From positions 248,001 to 312,000 of the forward strand of contig JAZKEF010000002.1 in the NCBI GenBank assembly GCA_040387195.1: DNA of 64,000 nt, written 5' to 3'. A program made the translations under genes and the position numbers. The stretch's first letter is position 1. Each line of letters begins with the position of its first letter. The notes under the pieces were generated by a model. That model was not told where the DNA came from. It saw only the letters and a program-made list of their open reading frames with translations, and searched no databases. Shown piece after piece: positions 1 through 8,679 of this stretch. This DNA comes from UKL13-3 sp040387195 (GTDB lineage Bacteria; Bacteroidota; Bacteroidia; UKL13-3).

Positions 1-336
1 CGTTCCGTGTATATTTTCACCTCCAAATTTATCGGTAAACCCGACCGCTTGGAAAAGGTATTTAAGACCTGGTTTGCGCAACGGAAACTTACCACGAACT
101 TTGATTCTTTTGCGCGACTGCTCAATGAACATAAGATCCGCACCATACTTATTGCCGGTGGAGAAGACACGATAACACCACCCAAAAGAATGATTACTTA
201 TATTCAGAATTTAAAATTGGGACAAGTATTTCTAATCTCCGCAAAACATGAGTTAGCAACCGTTGCAGCCAAACAGATTTTAGCAGAACTTTTTCAGAAA
301 CAAAACGGGCCTGCAAAAGAAAAGCCGTCCTTGTGA
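1..336 (+). CDS. C-terminal end of an alpha/beta-hydrolase-like protein (5' partial)
   Basis: The reading frame is open from the first base of the window, so the start lies upstream. The visible 110 or so residues contain a segment around IRTILIAGGEDTITPPK, which looks like the conserved late strand of alpha/beta hydrolases carrying the acidic residue, and a later SAKHELA that could hold the catalytic histidine. This fits the last third of an alpha/beta hydrolase, for example an esterase or a MenH/BioH-like enzyme, but the nucleophile region is outside the window and the substrate cannot be named. The stop codon lies in the loop of a terminator hairpin. The end is certain; the family is a moderate-confidence call from two short motifs. 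Confidence 0.55.
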   Translation, partial: RSVYIFTSKFIGKPDRLEKVFKTWFAQRKLTTNFDSFARLLNEHKIRTILIAGGEDTITPPKRMITYIQNLKLGQVFLISAKHELATVAAKQILAELFQKQNGPAKEKPSL

Positions 337-347
337 GACGGCTTTTC
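319..347. terminator. Bidirectional intrinsic terminator between convergent genes
   Basis: An 11-bp perfect inverted repeat (GAAAAGCCGTC at 319-329, GACGGCTTTTC at 337-347) with a 7-nt loop. On the minus strand the hairpin is followed by TTTTCTTTTG, a good U-tract for the barrel gene that ends at 368. On the plus strand it overlaps the end of the hydrolase gene. Confidence 0.75.
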
Positions 348-367
348 AAAAAAGTAACGGTTATATA

Positions 368-955
368 TTAAAACTTCATAGATACACCGGCATTGATTCC
401 GATGTAGGTAAGGTTAGGTGCACCAGTACCTGTATCTTCTGTCATTCCATAAAAGTATTTTGCTCTACCAAATACATCAAGCTGATCATTTATTGCGTAA
501 GAAGCACCAATAACCGGGGCCAAAGCCAATCCACCACCGCTGCTAGATGCCTCAAATGGAATACCGAAAATTTCACCGCTTACCTCTGAACTCCAGGTAG
601 TGTAACCTAATTCAATTCCGGCAAATGGTTTAAAATCATCAGTTGAAAAATAATAGTCAAAGCCTCCCATAATCGGCATTGTTGTAAAGGAGGTAGTGAA
701 GCCTGGAATTTCTACAGTACCCCAGCTGTAATACCCTAAACTTAATCCCACAGCCATGTTGTCGTTTAAATGATAACGTCCTTGCAATTCACCTCCGAAT
801 CCTGTTTTGATTCCGCCTTTAGCATCATCACCCATGTCGCCCATTGGGATTCCAACACCACCCGTTACGCCCACTGAAATTTGTGCATTTGCGTTGATTC
901 CGGCACCCAGTGCAAGTAATACAACCGCAGAGATTTTTAAAATTGATTGTTTCAT
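368..955 (-). CDS. Outer-membrane beta-barrel protein
   Basis: Small porin-like barrel of about 195 residues. An N-terminal signal peptide (MKQSILKISAVVLLALGAG, then NANAQ) is followed by glycine-rich alternating strands such as GVTGGVGIPMG, GRYHLNDNMAVGLSLGYY and, at the end, YIGINAGVSMKF with a terminal aromatic residue, as expected for an outer-membrane barrel folded by BAM. It belongs to the broad OMP_b-brl type. The frame can be extended upstream to 1018, but that would put 21 charged residues before the signal peptide, so the start at 955 is preferred. No partner genes are co-transcribed. Function beyond an outer-membrane structural or porin role cannot be stated. Confidence 0.8.
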   Translation of the reverse strand: MKQSILKISAVVLLALGAGINANAQISVGVTGGVGIPMGDMGDDAKGGIKTGFGGELQGRYHLNDNMAVGLSLGYYSWGTVEIPGFTTSFTTMPIMGGFDYYFSTDDFKPFAGIELGYTTWSSEVSGEIFGIPFEASSSGGGLALAPVIGASYAINDQLDVFGRAKYFYGMTEDTGTGAPNLTYIGINAGVSMKF

Positions 956-1434
956 AGAATTTGTTTTTTTGTGTTTAAGTTTTTTAGACAAAATAAAATT
1001 ACTAAAATCTTCAGTCATTTGGTTAAGCTGTTACATGCCATTTTCATTTTATCTTGGCCCACAGGCAAATATAATTTGCCAGCATTGTATTTTATTGATG
1101 AGTAAACTATACACAATTACTTGCCTGTTTTATAGTTCTTTGAAAATGAATTGATTGTCCTTTGGGGGGCTAAGTGCATTTTTAAGAGAAAATGATTCTC
1201 TGTTTAATAACGCGTTTACTGCAGCGTGTCCTGATTATTACCTTCAGCTCTAAGGCGCTGTTTCTTTAACGAATAGAACGTGTGGTGTTTGGTGTTGTTC
1301 TATAATAATTGTTGTAATGCATATGACCCGGTTGAATGGAGCATCAATTTTATTAGCGGAACAATCCATACAATAATAGAGGAGGTTTCATGCCATGCCG
1401 AATGAACTCAGGTAAGAAAAAAGGGTACGCACAA
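956..1434. other. Intergenic stretch without a recognisable gene
   Basis: About 480 bases between two minus-strand genes. No convincing coding frame is present. It must hold the promoter of the barrel gene near 956-1020, but I see no clean TAnnTTTG box there. A 7-bp inverted repeat (ATAGAAC / GTTCTAT, about 1265-1303) has a long loop and is weak. The 12-mer AAGGCGCTGTTT near 1252 recurs near 10650 in another gene-free stretch, which suggests old dispersed repeat debris. Confidence 0.4.
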
Positions 1435-1468
1435 AAAATCCCATGACAATAGTTTGCCATGGGATTTT
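1435..1468. terminator. Intrinsic terminator hairpin
   Basis: An 11-bp perfect inverted repeat (AAAATCCCATG at 1435-1445, CATGGGATTTT at 1458-1468), 33 bases beyond the stop of the minus-strand DUF6089-like gene. Read on the minus strand the stem ends in a T-rich run (GATTTTTTGTGC), which fits termination of that gene. Confidence 0.7.
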
Positions 1469-1500
1469 ATGGTTATAGTGAATCTATCTTTTGTTAAGGA

Positions 1501-2355
1501 TTAATAAAAGCGAGGACAACGAACAGCAGCACCGCGGAATCCTCCTCCGGCACCATTAGGCCATAATCTATATGTAAGGGTGACACCGCCAATAAAATAG
1601 ACATCGGTAATGAAGCGGATTTTTCCGCGATTCTCACCCGGAGGGAAAAGACGCCCGTCACTTCTGTCCGACATAATTACTGCATCTTCAGAAGCCAATG
1701 TTGTTGGATCCGGATACCGGGAGTCACCGGTAATATCATCAAGATGTGAGGTGGAAGTTAGACGCATACCTAGGTCCAAGCCAAGCTGCCAGTTTTTGGT
1801 AAGATAATATCTGAAGCCAATTCCCAATGGAACAGCCAAAGCTACCGGAGAGTATGATGAGCCGTCAAGCTTTAACGGCCTTAATGCAATAGCATTTCCG
1901 GTTATTGGATGAATGGCTTTAGGCTCAAAATAGAATAACCCCAAACCTCCATATATGTAAGGAATAAACCTGTTTTTAATTCTTCTGCCCCTGTTATGAT
2001 CCGGAATAAGGTTATACTCGATTACTCCCGAAACTTCAAAGACATCTGCGAAAAAGGCTAAATTCCGTTTCCGCTGAAAAATATTTTCGGTGTTATCAAT
2101 GAGATTAGAATCGGCCGCGCCTAAACGGGCATACATTAAATTGACACGGAGGCAGAACTTTTTATTTAGGTGTTTGCGCAAAAACAATCCTCCCGCCTGA
2201 TGAATGGCTTGTGATTGAATGTACGTTGTATTAATGATATCACCATAATAATAAGACCCACCAAGTAAAATCCCAATCTCTGTTTTTTGGGCATAACTTC
2301 TGCCGGCTGCAAGGAATATTATTGCTAAAAGAAATGTCCTAATTTTCAATTTCAT
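1501..2355 (-). CDS. DUF6089-like outer-membrane beta-barrel protein
   Basis: Secreted barrel of about 284 residues. A signal peptide (MKLKIRTFLLAIIFLAAG, then RSYAQ) leads into EIGILLGGSYYYGDI, the characteristic opening of Bacteroidota DUF6089 proteins. Later strands (FIPYIYGGLGLFYFEP, PLGIGFRYYLTKNWQLGLDL, DVYFIGGVTLTYRLWP) show the barrel pattern, with a proline/glycine-rich loop in between. The family is found in the outer membrane of gliding and non-gliding Bacteroidota; its molecular role is not established. The frame extends 10 codons upstream of the chosen ATG, but the signal peptide and family start favour 2355. The gene stands alone and ends shortly before a terminator. Confidence 0.75.
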   Translation of the reverse strand: MKLKIRTFLLAIIFLAAGRSYAQKTEIGILLGGSYYYGDIINTTYIQSQAIHQAGGLFLRKHLNKKFCLRVNLMYARLGAADSNLIDNTENIFQRKRNLAFFADVFEVSGVIEYNLIPDHNRGRRIKNRFIPYIYGGLGLFYFEPKAIHPITGNAIALRPLKLDGSSYSPVALAVPLGIGFRYYLTKNWQLGLDLGMRLTSTSHLDDITGDSRYPDPTTLASEDAVIMSDRSDGRLFPPGENRGKIRFITDVYFIGGVTLTYRLWPNGAGGGFRGAAVRCPRFY

Positions 2356-2712
2356 ATATATATTACTGGTATAAATATAAAGCAAATAAACAATTTTATT
2401 ATACTAAGACAATAAAATATTTCCCTTAAGTGATTTGACAGGTAAAACATTTATCAGAATTTTCGGGTGTTTTTGCGGGCATTGTTTTTGGAAATCTACC
2501 AACGTGTTTTTTAAAGAACAAGTAACCATAAAGATAGAATAACCATACCAGGCTGTTGGGTATGTGATGGGTAATGCGTTCACTTTTCTGGCGTTCTAGC
2601 CTAATAGGCTGATTAACATTGTTATATGTCATATATGTGCTTTGGGTAAAAAAACACCCGATTTGTACGTGTCTTTTTTTATTTTGCGACCTTTTAACTG
2701 AATACCCAACCC
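2356..2712. other. Divergent intergenic region
   Basis: About 357 AT-rich bases between a minus-strand barrel gene and a plus-strand methyltransferase, so both promoters should lie here. A 68-codon minus-strand frame (2426-2632) encodes a short hydrophobic stretch but has no recognisable family, and I do not call it as a gene. No clear hairpin or repeat was seen. Confidence 0.4.
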
Positions 2713-3513
2713 ATGGAATACGATCCGATAAAGAAAGACTTAGGAACTGTTTTTAATACATCACTCTTTTTGCGCAAATTGTTTTACAAGCTGCTTGATT
2801 TATTGCTGTTGCGCACTTGGCATATACACCGTGAGTTAAGAGCATGGCCCCAATTTCACAGTTCTTTTCAGATGTTGGATGCCGGTTCCGGATTCGGACA
2901 ATACTCGTTTTACATTGCAAACAAGAATAAAAACTGCACCATAACTGCAGTGGATGTAAAAGAAGACCAGATTGCGGATTGTAATGATTTTTTTGCCAAA
3001 TGTGGTATCAATAATGTAACATTCAGCGTGGGTGACCTCACCCAACCACACGCTACCGATGCTTATGATTTAGTGTTGTGCGTGGATGTAATGGAACATA
3101 TTTTGGAAGACGTTGATGTGTTTACACATTTTCATCAAAGCATGAAAACCGGTGCCATGTTACTTATTTCAACACCGAGCGATCAGGGTGGAAGTAATGC
3201 TGATGAGCATGGAGAGTCGTTTATAGGCGAGCATGTGCGTGACGGGTATCCTGTTGAAGAGATGCGCGAAAAATTACAAAAGGCAGGATTCAACAAGTCG
3301 GAAATTTTATATTCATACGGAGCACCGGGTAAAATTGCATGGAAACTTTCCATGAAATACCCGATGAGCATGTTAAATACCACCAAGTTGTTTTTTATTA
3401 TTCTTCCATTCTATTACATCATTACTTATCCATTTGCCTACATCTTAAACTGGATAGATACCTATACCACACATAAAACCGGAACAGGTCTTATCGTTAA
3501 AGCATGGAAGTAG
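2713..3513 (+). CDS. Class I SAM-dependent methyltransferase, membrane-associated
   Basis: About 266 residues with a Rossmann-type methyltransferase core. Motif I is MLDAGSGFGQYSFYIA near residues 54-69, the acidic SAM-ribose contact follows in ITAVDVKEDQ, and the post-core segment DLVLCVDVMEHILEDVD resembles ubiquinone/menaquinone-type (Methyltransf_11) enzymes. The C-terminal 50 residues contain a hydrophobic segment (FFIILPFYYIITYPFAYIL), which suggests membrane association and perhaps a lipid or glycolipid substrate; that is inference. The gene stands alone upstream of the LolC/E-like permease gene (126 bases apart). The substrate is unknown. Confidence 0.75.
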   Translation: MEYDPIKKDLGTVFNTSLFLRKLFYKLLDLLLLRTWHIHRELRAWPQFHSSFQMLDAGSGFGQYSFYIANKNKNCTITAVDVKEDQIADCNDFFAKCGINNVTFSVGDLTQPHATDAYDLVLCVDVMEHILEDVDVFTHFHQSMKTGAMLLISTPSDQGGSNADEHGESFIGEHVRDGYPVEEMREKLQKAGFNKSEILYSYGAPGKIAWKLSMKYPMSMLNTTKLFFIILPFYYIITYPFAYILNWIDTYTTHKTGTGLIVKAWK

Positions 3514-3639
3514 GAAGATGAGTTGATGTGGTTGATTGATATTGGTCAGGAAGATCCTGTTTAGAATAAGCACTTATTTGGCCGGATACTTTATTAACTT
3601 TATCAACTGATTACTTTATTAACCAGTCCCCGATCAACC

Positions 3640-4863
3640 ATGAATCTTCCCTTCAATATAGCCAAACGTTATTTTTTCTCACGCAAGGGTGGAGGGGCGT
3701 TCAATCTTATATCTGTTCTTTCGGGGATTTCATTGCTTGGCTACATTGTGGGAGCAGCAGCGCTCATTGTGGTGCTTTCCGTATTCAACGGTTTCGAAGG
3801 CCTCTTCATGGGTATGTATACCAACTTTGATGCAGATATGCAGATTTCGGCATCACAAGGAAAAACGTTTCATGACACAGCACTAAATATTCCAAGAATC
3901 AAAGCAATCCGCGGTGTTGAAAAGGTCTCTTTTGTGTTGGAAGAAAATGTACTCCTCAAATACGGAGAACGACAAAACCTTGCAACGGTTAAAGGCGTTG
4001 ACGATAACTTTGTAGCACTTACCGGAATGGATAGCTGCATGGTTGCAGGTGCACTTGACTTAGGTGCCGGAGACACCGCATATGCAGTGGTTGGCCAGGG
4101 TGTGGGGTATCAGCTATCCATTGATCCGAACGATGTATTTGAAGGGCTGCAGATATATGTGCCCAGCCGGGAAGAGGTGGATGTAATGAATCCTTCGAGC
4201 GCGTTTTCGCGGAGAACAATTTTACCCGTGGGAATTTTTAGCGTACAGGAGGAGGTAGATAATAAATATGTAATAGTGCCTATCGAATTTTTACATGAGC
4301 TCTTAAATCGTTCAGGTGAATATTCATCAATCGAGCTCAAACTTGCCCCTAATATTGATAAGGACAGGGTGCAGCAAGAGCTTCAGGAGCTCTGCGGATC
4401 GGCCTTTAAGGTTAAAAACAGGTTTGAGCAGCGCGAGGCTTTTTATAAGGTGATGAAGTCGGAAAAGCTCATCAGTTATTTTATCCTGTTTTTTATCCTC
4501 CTTATTGCAGCCGGAAACACTGTCGGTTCGTTGTATATCCTGGTAATCGAAAAAGAGCGTGATATAGTATTACTGGGGGCATTGGGATTAACCGGTAACC
4601 AGGCCCGTTTTGTGTTTACCTGGCAGGGATTAATCATGGCCTTTACGGGTGCGGGAATCGGTCTGCTTGTGGGTATTACGCTTTGTTACTTTCAAAGCGA
4701 ATATGGGTTTATCCGATTGGATCAGTCGGCTTCCTTTTTATTCAATGCATACCCTGTTGAAGTGCGATGGGATGATGTTTTAGTGGTATTCGTTACCGTA
4801 CTGTTTCTGGGGTTGATTACCTCTGTTTACCCTTCTTATAAGGCAAAACAGCTTATTCGTTAG
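3640..4863 (+). CDS. FtsX-like ABC transporter permease of the LolC/LolE type
   Basis: The 407-residue product has the layout of lipoprotein-releasing permeases. One N-terminal membrane helix follows IAKRYFFSRKGGGAFNLIS, then comes a large MacB-type periplasmic domain (about residues 50-270) and three C-terminal membrane helices forming the FtsX core (about 275-405). The N-terminal signature, in which an R-Y-x-x-S-R-K segment is followed by a helix with ALIVVLSVFNGF, is typical of LolC/E proteins, which extract lipoproteins from the inner membrane for the LolA carrier. No ATPase gene (LolD) is adjacent; in Bacteroidota these genes are often unlinked. The final codons overlap the end of the convergent dedA-family gene by 11 bases. 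Confidence 0.8.
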   Translation: MNLPFNIAKRYFFSRKGGGAFNLISVLSGISLLGYIVGAAALIVVLSVFNGFEGLFMGMYTNFDADMQISASQGKTFHDTALNIPRIKAIRGVEKVSFVLEENVLLKYGERQNLATVKGVDDNFVALTGMDSCMVAGALDLGAGDTAYAVVGQGVGYQLSIDPNDVFEGLQIYVPSREEVDVMNPSSAFSRRTILPVGIFSVQEEVDNKYVIVPIEFLHELLNRSGEYSSIELKLAPNIDKDRVQQELQELCGSAFKVKNRFEQREAFYKVMKSEKLISYFILFFILLIAAGNTVGSLYILVIEKERDIVLLGALGLTGNQARFVFTWQGLIMAFTGAGIGLLVGITLCYFQSEYGFIRLDQSASFLFNAYPVEVRWDDVLVVFVTVLFLGLITSVYPSYKAKQLIR

Positions 4864-5485
4864 TTTCCTCTTTTCTCTTTTTAGCCTGCGACCGTATATT
4901 GTTGTATACCGGAATGGCCGTAACCACAATAAATGCAATCACAATATAGTTGAGGTAATTGAGTGCATTGGGAAATACGCTCCCCACATAATAACCTGCC
5001 GTAACCACAACACCCGGCCACAACAAAGCACCCAGAATATTGTATACAAAAAACACCTTCGGGTCAACCTTTACAACACCGGCAAGGATAGGTGCAAACG
5101 TGCGCACAATTGGTAAAAATCGGCCCATAATCAATGCAACCCCACCATACTTTTTGTAAAAATCTTCGGCTGTATAAATGTACTGTTTCTTAAAAAACAA
5201 GGTGTCGGGCCTGGTGTATAATGCCTGTCCCGTTTTATATCCGAAATAATATCCGATGTAATACCCTAGCAGGGAGGCTGCCGATATGCCGGCAAGCAAC
5301 ACGGCCAGGTCAACATCCAGCACATCCAGAAAGCACAAAAGTCCAGCTGTAAACAGTAATGAATCACCGGGCAAAAAGAACCCGAAAAACACCCCGTTCT
5401 CTATCAATACAATAATCAGGATTAAGGCTAATCCGCCATATCTGATGAGTTCTTCCGGTTTAAATAAATCCCAAAAACTATTCAA
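4853..5485 (-). CDS. DedA family membrane protein
   Basis: The 210-residue polytopic protein contains the DedA/SNARE-associated (VTT) signatures: ENGVFFGFFLPGDSLLFTAG near residues 28-47, then a central GRFLPIVRTFAPILAG motif with the conserved arginines and a GxxxG-rich C-terminal helix pair. DedA proteins are proton-motive-force-dependent transporters that include undecaprenyl-phosphate and phospholipid flippases; the specific substrate here is unknown. It is convergent with, and overlaps, the LolC/E-like gene, and lies 61 bases downstream of rbfA on the same strand, so the two may be co-transcribed. Confidence 0.85.
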   Translation of the reverse strand: MNSFWDLFKPEELIRYGGLALILIIVLIENGVFFGFFLPGDSLLFTAGLLCFLDVLDVDLAVLLAGISAASLLGYYIGYYFGYKTGQALYTRPDTLFFKKQYIYTAEDFYKKYGGVALIMGRFLPIVRTFAPILAGVVKVDPKVFFVYNILGALLWPGVVVTAGYYVGSVFPNALNYLNYIVIAFIVVTAIPVYNNIRSQAKKRKEETNE

Positions 5486-5546
5486 GGTGTTGGTTGCTTG
5501 TTTGGGTAAACATATAGAATGTGTGTGTATTTAACAAATGCCCCGT

Positions 5547-5912
5547 TTAATCTTCGGCCGGTTTATCTTTCTTCTTGATTTCCTGAAACACCTTCTCCAT
5601 GTGGAATACGTAATCCAGACTATCATCTAAGATAAACACCAGTTCTGGGATTACACGTACCTGTTTTCTTATCTTGAGTGCCAGTTCATGGCGAATTGCT
5701 TTTTTCTGAAACTCCAGCACACTCATCATCTCATCGTTGTTCTTGCTGTTAAGCAGGCTCACAAAAACCTTGGCAAAACCCAAATCGGGTGAAACCTCAA
5801 CTTTGCTGATGGTAATGAATGCATTGTTGAACATTTCCGAACGGTTTTGCTGAAAGATGTCGGCTAATTCCTTTTGAATTACCTTGCCGAATTTTTCCTG
5901 TCTTATACTCAT
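5547..5912 (-). CDS. rbfA: Ribosome-binding factor A
   Basis: At 121 residues this has the normal length of RbfA, a cold-shock KH-fold protein that binds the 30S subunit and helps 16S rRNA 5'-end maturation. Diagnostic segments are the N-terminal SIRQEKFGKVIQKELADIF, the strand VEVSPDLGFAKVFVSLL and the C-terminal IPELVFILDDSLDYVFHMEK, matching the family's P-L-x-F-x-x-D-x-S pattern. It starts 75 bases from the divergently transcribed ABC exporter gene and probably leads a transcript that continues into the DedA-family gene. Confidence 0.92.
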   Translation of the reverse strand: MSIRQEKFGKVIQKELADIFQQNRSEMFNNAFITISKVEVSPDLGFAKVFVSLLNSKNNDEMMSVLEFQKKAIRHELALKIRKQVRVIPELVFILDDSLDYVFHMEKVFQEIKKKDKPAED

Positions 5913-5987
5913 GCCGCAAATATCTGTAAATGGTTTAGATTATTTTTAGATATTTGTCGGCAGCACCTTACTCAGGCCTAATCGAAA

Positions 5988-7814
5988 ATGAAAGGATTTT
6001 TTAAACTCATCAGTTACGTAGCACCCTACAAAGCCTATGCTTTTTTAAACGTGTTGTTCAATCTTCTTTCTATCGTTTTCGGTTTGTTTTCCATTTCATT
6101 GCTGATGCCCTTCCTGAATATTCTTTTTAACCCCAATTCGCTGGTTGTTACAAAGCCGGTTCTCTCTATGAATTTCACTTCCCTTTATGGGAGTTTCAAT
6201 TATTATATCTCTCAAATTATTGTCAATAACGGCAAAGAATCTGGGCTGCTTTTTGTAAGTATACTTGTGGTTGTGATGATCCTGCTTAAAAATGTATGCC
6301 GGTACATGGCATTGTTTTTTATGGTACCCCTGCGCAACTGGATTGTACGCGACCTAAGAAACAGTCTCTATAAGCATGTATTGATCCTACCTCTTTCCTA
6401 TTTTTCTTCCGAACGCAAAGGAGATCTGATTACCCGTATGAGCAGTGATGCACAGGAACTCGAATATTCTATCATGGGTTCATTGGAAGCGTTGTTTAAA
6501 GAACCGCTTACTGTTATTATCTCTCTTTCCATGCTGATCTGGATTAGTCCAATGCTCACTTTGATTGTGTTTCTGTGCTTACCCATCATTGTATTGTTTT
6601 TAGGCAGGGTTACCCGTAATCTGAAAAAGCAGGCCAGGCGTGGTCAGAGTAACCTTGACTCTCTTGTGTCAATGTTTGAAGAAACACTCATGGGCGTAAG
6701 AATTATAAAAGCGTTCAACGCCCAAGATTTTTTAAACAGGCGTTTCAGGCAACAAAATAGTCAGTTTACCAACGTTTACATCAAAGGAAATCGTTTACTG
6801 GATGCTGCTTCTCCCATTTCTGAAACCTTAACCGTGTCGATATTAGCTTTTGTATTATGGTTTGGTGGACGGATGGTGCTTAACAAAGAAGGAGATCTTA
6901 CCGCAGATGTCTTTATTGGATTCATTGCATTGTTCACTCAGCTTATTGATCCGGCAAAAGCCTTCTCAACAGCCTACGGACGGATGCAAAAGGGATTAAT
7001 TTCCCTGGAACGTATTGAAGAGGTGTTGCACAGCGAAGAAAAAATTGTAGAGGTGGCCAACGCCAAACCACTTCTGTCTTTCAATCATACCATCGAGTTT
7101 AAAAATGTAAGTTTCTCCTACCGCGATGAACCGGTATTAAAAAACATCAACCTCAAAATTGAAAAGGGTAAAACAGTTGCGCTGGTTGGTCCTTCGGGCG
7201 CTGGAAAATCAACACTTACAGACCTTATTCCACGTTTCTACGACCCAACCGAAGGAAGCGTACAAATTGACGGAATAGATATCCGCGAATACAAGATCCT
7301 GGATCTGCGTCAGCAAATGGGGATGGTATCCCAAGAGTCTATTTTATTCAATGATTCTATCTTCAACAATATTGCTTTCGGGCAAGTAAATGCATCGGCT
7401 GAAGGAGTTGAGAATTCAGCACGTGTAGCCAACGCTTATGATTTTGTAAAGGAAACCGACAATGGTTTCCAAACCAATATTGGCGACAGGGGAAACAAAC
7501 TGAGTGGCGGACAAAAACAACGGATCAGCATTGCCCGTGCGGTGAATAAAAACCCGGAGATATTGATTTTGGATGAGGCCACCTCGGCATTGGATACAAC
7601 CTCCGAAAGGTTGGTTCAGGATGCGTTATCGAACGTAATGAAGGGTCGCACCACTGTTGTAATTGCACACCGCCTAAGCACTATTATCAGTGCCGATTTA
7701 ATTGTGGTATTGGATAAAGGACAAATTGTACAACAAGGAACACATCAGGAATTATTGCAACAAAACGGACTCTACAAAGAGTTGCATGATATGCAGAAGT
7801 TGGGCGCGCTATAG
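5988..7814 (+). CDS. MsbA-type ABC exporter, fused permease and ATPase
   Basis: The 608-residue half-transporter has an N-terminal six-helix type 1 exporter domain (about residues 15-330) and a C-terminal nucleotide-binding domain. The Walker A motif GPSGAGKST lies near residue 400, the signature LSGGQKQR near 505, Walker B ILILDEATSALD near 525 and the H-loop IAHRLST near 558. This architecture matches homodimeric lipid A/lipid flippases (MsbA) and multidrug exporters. In Bacteroidota the closest relatives are usually annotated as lipid or antibiotic ABC transporters; MsbA function is plausible but not proven here. The gene is divergent from rbfA and followed by two small secreted-protein genes in the same direction. 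Confidence 0.85.
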   Translation: MKGFFKLISYVAPYKAYAFLNVLFNLLSIVFGLFSISLLMPFLNILFNPNSLVVTKPVLSMNFTSLYGSFNYYISQIIVNNGKESGLLFVSILVVVMILLKNVCRYMALFFMVPLRNWIVRDLRNSLYKHVLILPLSYFSSERKGDLITRMSSDAQELEYSIMGSLEALFKEPLTVIISLSMLIWISPMLTLIVFLCLPIIVLFLGRVTRNLKKQARRGQSNLDSLVSMFEETLMGVRIIKAFNAQDFLNRRFRQQNSQFTNVYIKGNRLLDAASPISETLTVSILAFVLWFGGRMVLNKEGDLTADVFIGFIALFTQLIDPAKAFSTAYGRMQKGLISLERIEEVLHSEEKIVEVANAKPLLSFNHTIEFKNVSFSYRDEPVLKNINLKIEKGKTVALVGPSGAGKSTLTDLIPRFYDPTEGSVQIDGIDIREYKILDLRQQMGMVSQESILFNDSIFNNIAFGQVNASAEGVENSARVANAYDFVKETDNGFQTNIGDRGNKLSGGQKQRISIARAVNKNPEILILDEATSALDTTSERLVQDALSNVMKGRTTVVIAHRLSTIISADLIVVLDKGQIVQQGTHQELLQQNGLYKELHDMQKLGAL

Positions 7815-7875
7815 TCTGACTCTACCTTATCATAACTGACAATCGATTTGTCGGTTTAACATCAAGCATCCTAAA

Positions 7876-8598
7876 ATGGTAAAACGCAGACTAATTTTAT
7901 TGGTTGTATTAACAACCACACTGGTTGCATTCGGTCAGCAAACAAACCCCGTTTTCGTGAATGGATTCTATATCATCCAGGAGAAGATGGCGTTTAAAAA
8001 AGGGGATTGTATTTTTTGTAATCCCGAGACCATGCCCGACAGAATCATACTTGATTCGTCAAAGAAAATGATTGCGAAAAAGACAAGCAATCCATTGGGT
8101 TATACTTATTACGAGTGGAGAAATAAAGAACATACCAGAACATATGAAGAAATACAGATCCCCGGATTAAAGTTTAAACAGGTCGCTTATTTTACAGATA
8201 GTGGATCGGTTAGACCACCTGATAAAAACTCACTTAAGAGCGGTTGGATTTTTTATTTTAGGACGATGCCTAATCCTAAGCAACGATACAACGGTTTATG
8301 GATTGCTGAAAAGGTTAGAGTTGAACTAAGCAAACAAGCATCTGATTCCATATTGGCATTGCATCAATATCTTAAGGGGAAGGTACTGCCGGGAACAGAA
8401 TTTTGGACCGAATTGAACTTTTATGAAAATGGGAAATTAGCGTCTACGGGCACACTCATTACCGGGCTTAAAGAGGGCTCGTTGGAACAGAAAAAGACAC
8501 CGGACAATCAGTTCAGAATTGGGCCGTGGTCTTATTACGAGGCAAGCGGACAACTTAACAACCGGGAAACAATAACACCGATTAGAAGGGTCAAATAA
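7876..8598 (+). CDS. Secreted protein with C-terminal MORN_2-like repeats
   Basis: A 240-residue protein with a cleavable signal peptide (MVKRRLILLVVLTTTLVAFG, then QQ). The middle has no recognised fold. The C-terminal 70 residues contain two degenerate units, FYENGKLASTGTLITG and PWSYYEASGQLNNRE, resembling the W/F-Y-x-N-G-x-L-x-x-x-G pattern of MORN variant (YwqK-type) repeats that are common on Bacteroidota surface proteins. Function is unknown. It lies 61 bases after the ABC exporter gene, so it could be in the same transcript. The next gene encodes an equally short exported protein with a similar signal sequence. Confidence 0.6.
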   Translation: MVKRRLILLVVLTTTLVAFGQQTNPVFVNGFYIIQEKMAFKKGDCIFCNPETMPDRIILDSSKKMIAKKTSNPLGYTYYEWRNKEHTRTYEEIQIPGLKFKQVAYFTDSGSVRPPDKNSLKSGWIFYFRTMPNPKQRYNGLWIAEKVRVELSKQASDSILALHQYLKGKVLPGTEFWTELNFYENGKLASTGTLITGLKEGSLEQKKTPDNQFRIGPWSYYEASGQLNNRETITPIRRVK

Positions 8599-8679
8599 AT
8601 ACTGTTATCCTTATCAAATCGTGAGGTTATAACTAAAACGGGGCAGTTAATTTTTGAATAAAAGCCAACACCTATATTC

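Noticed and set aside
2426..2632. 68-residue minus-strand open frame
   Set aside because: No recognised family, no start context, and it lies in a divergent promoter region; cannot be supported as a gene.
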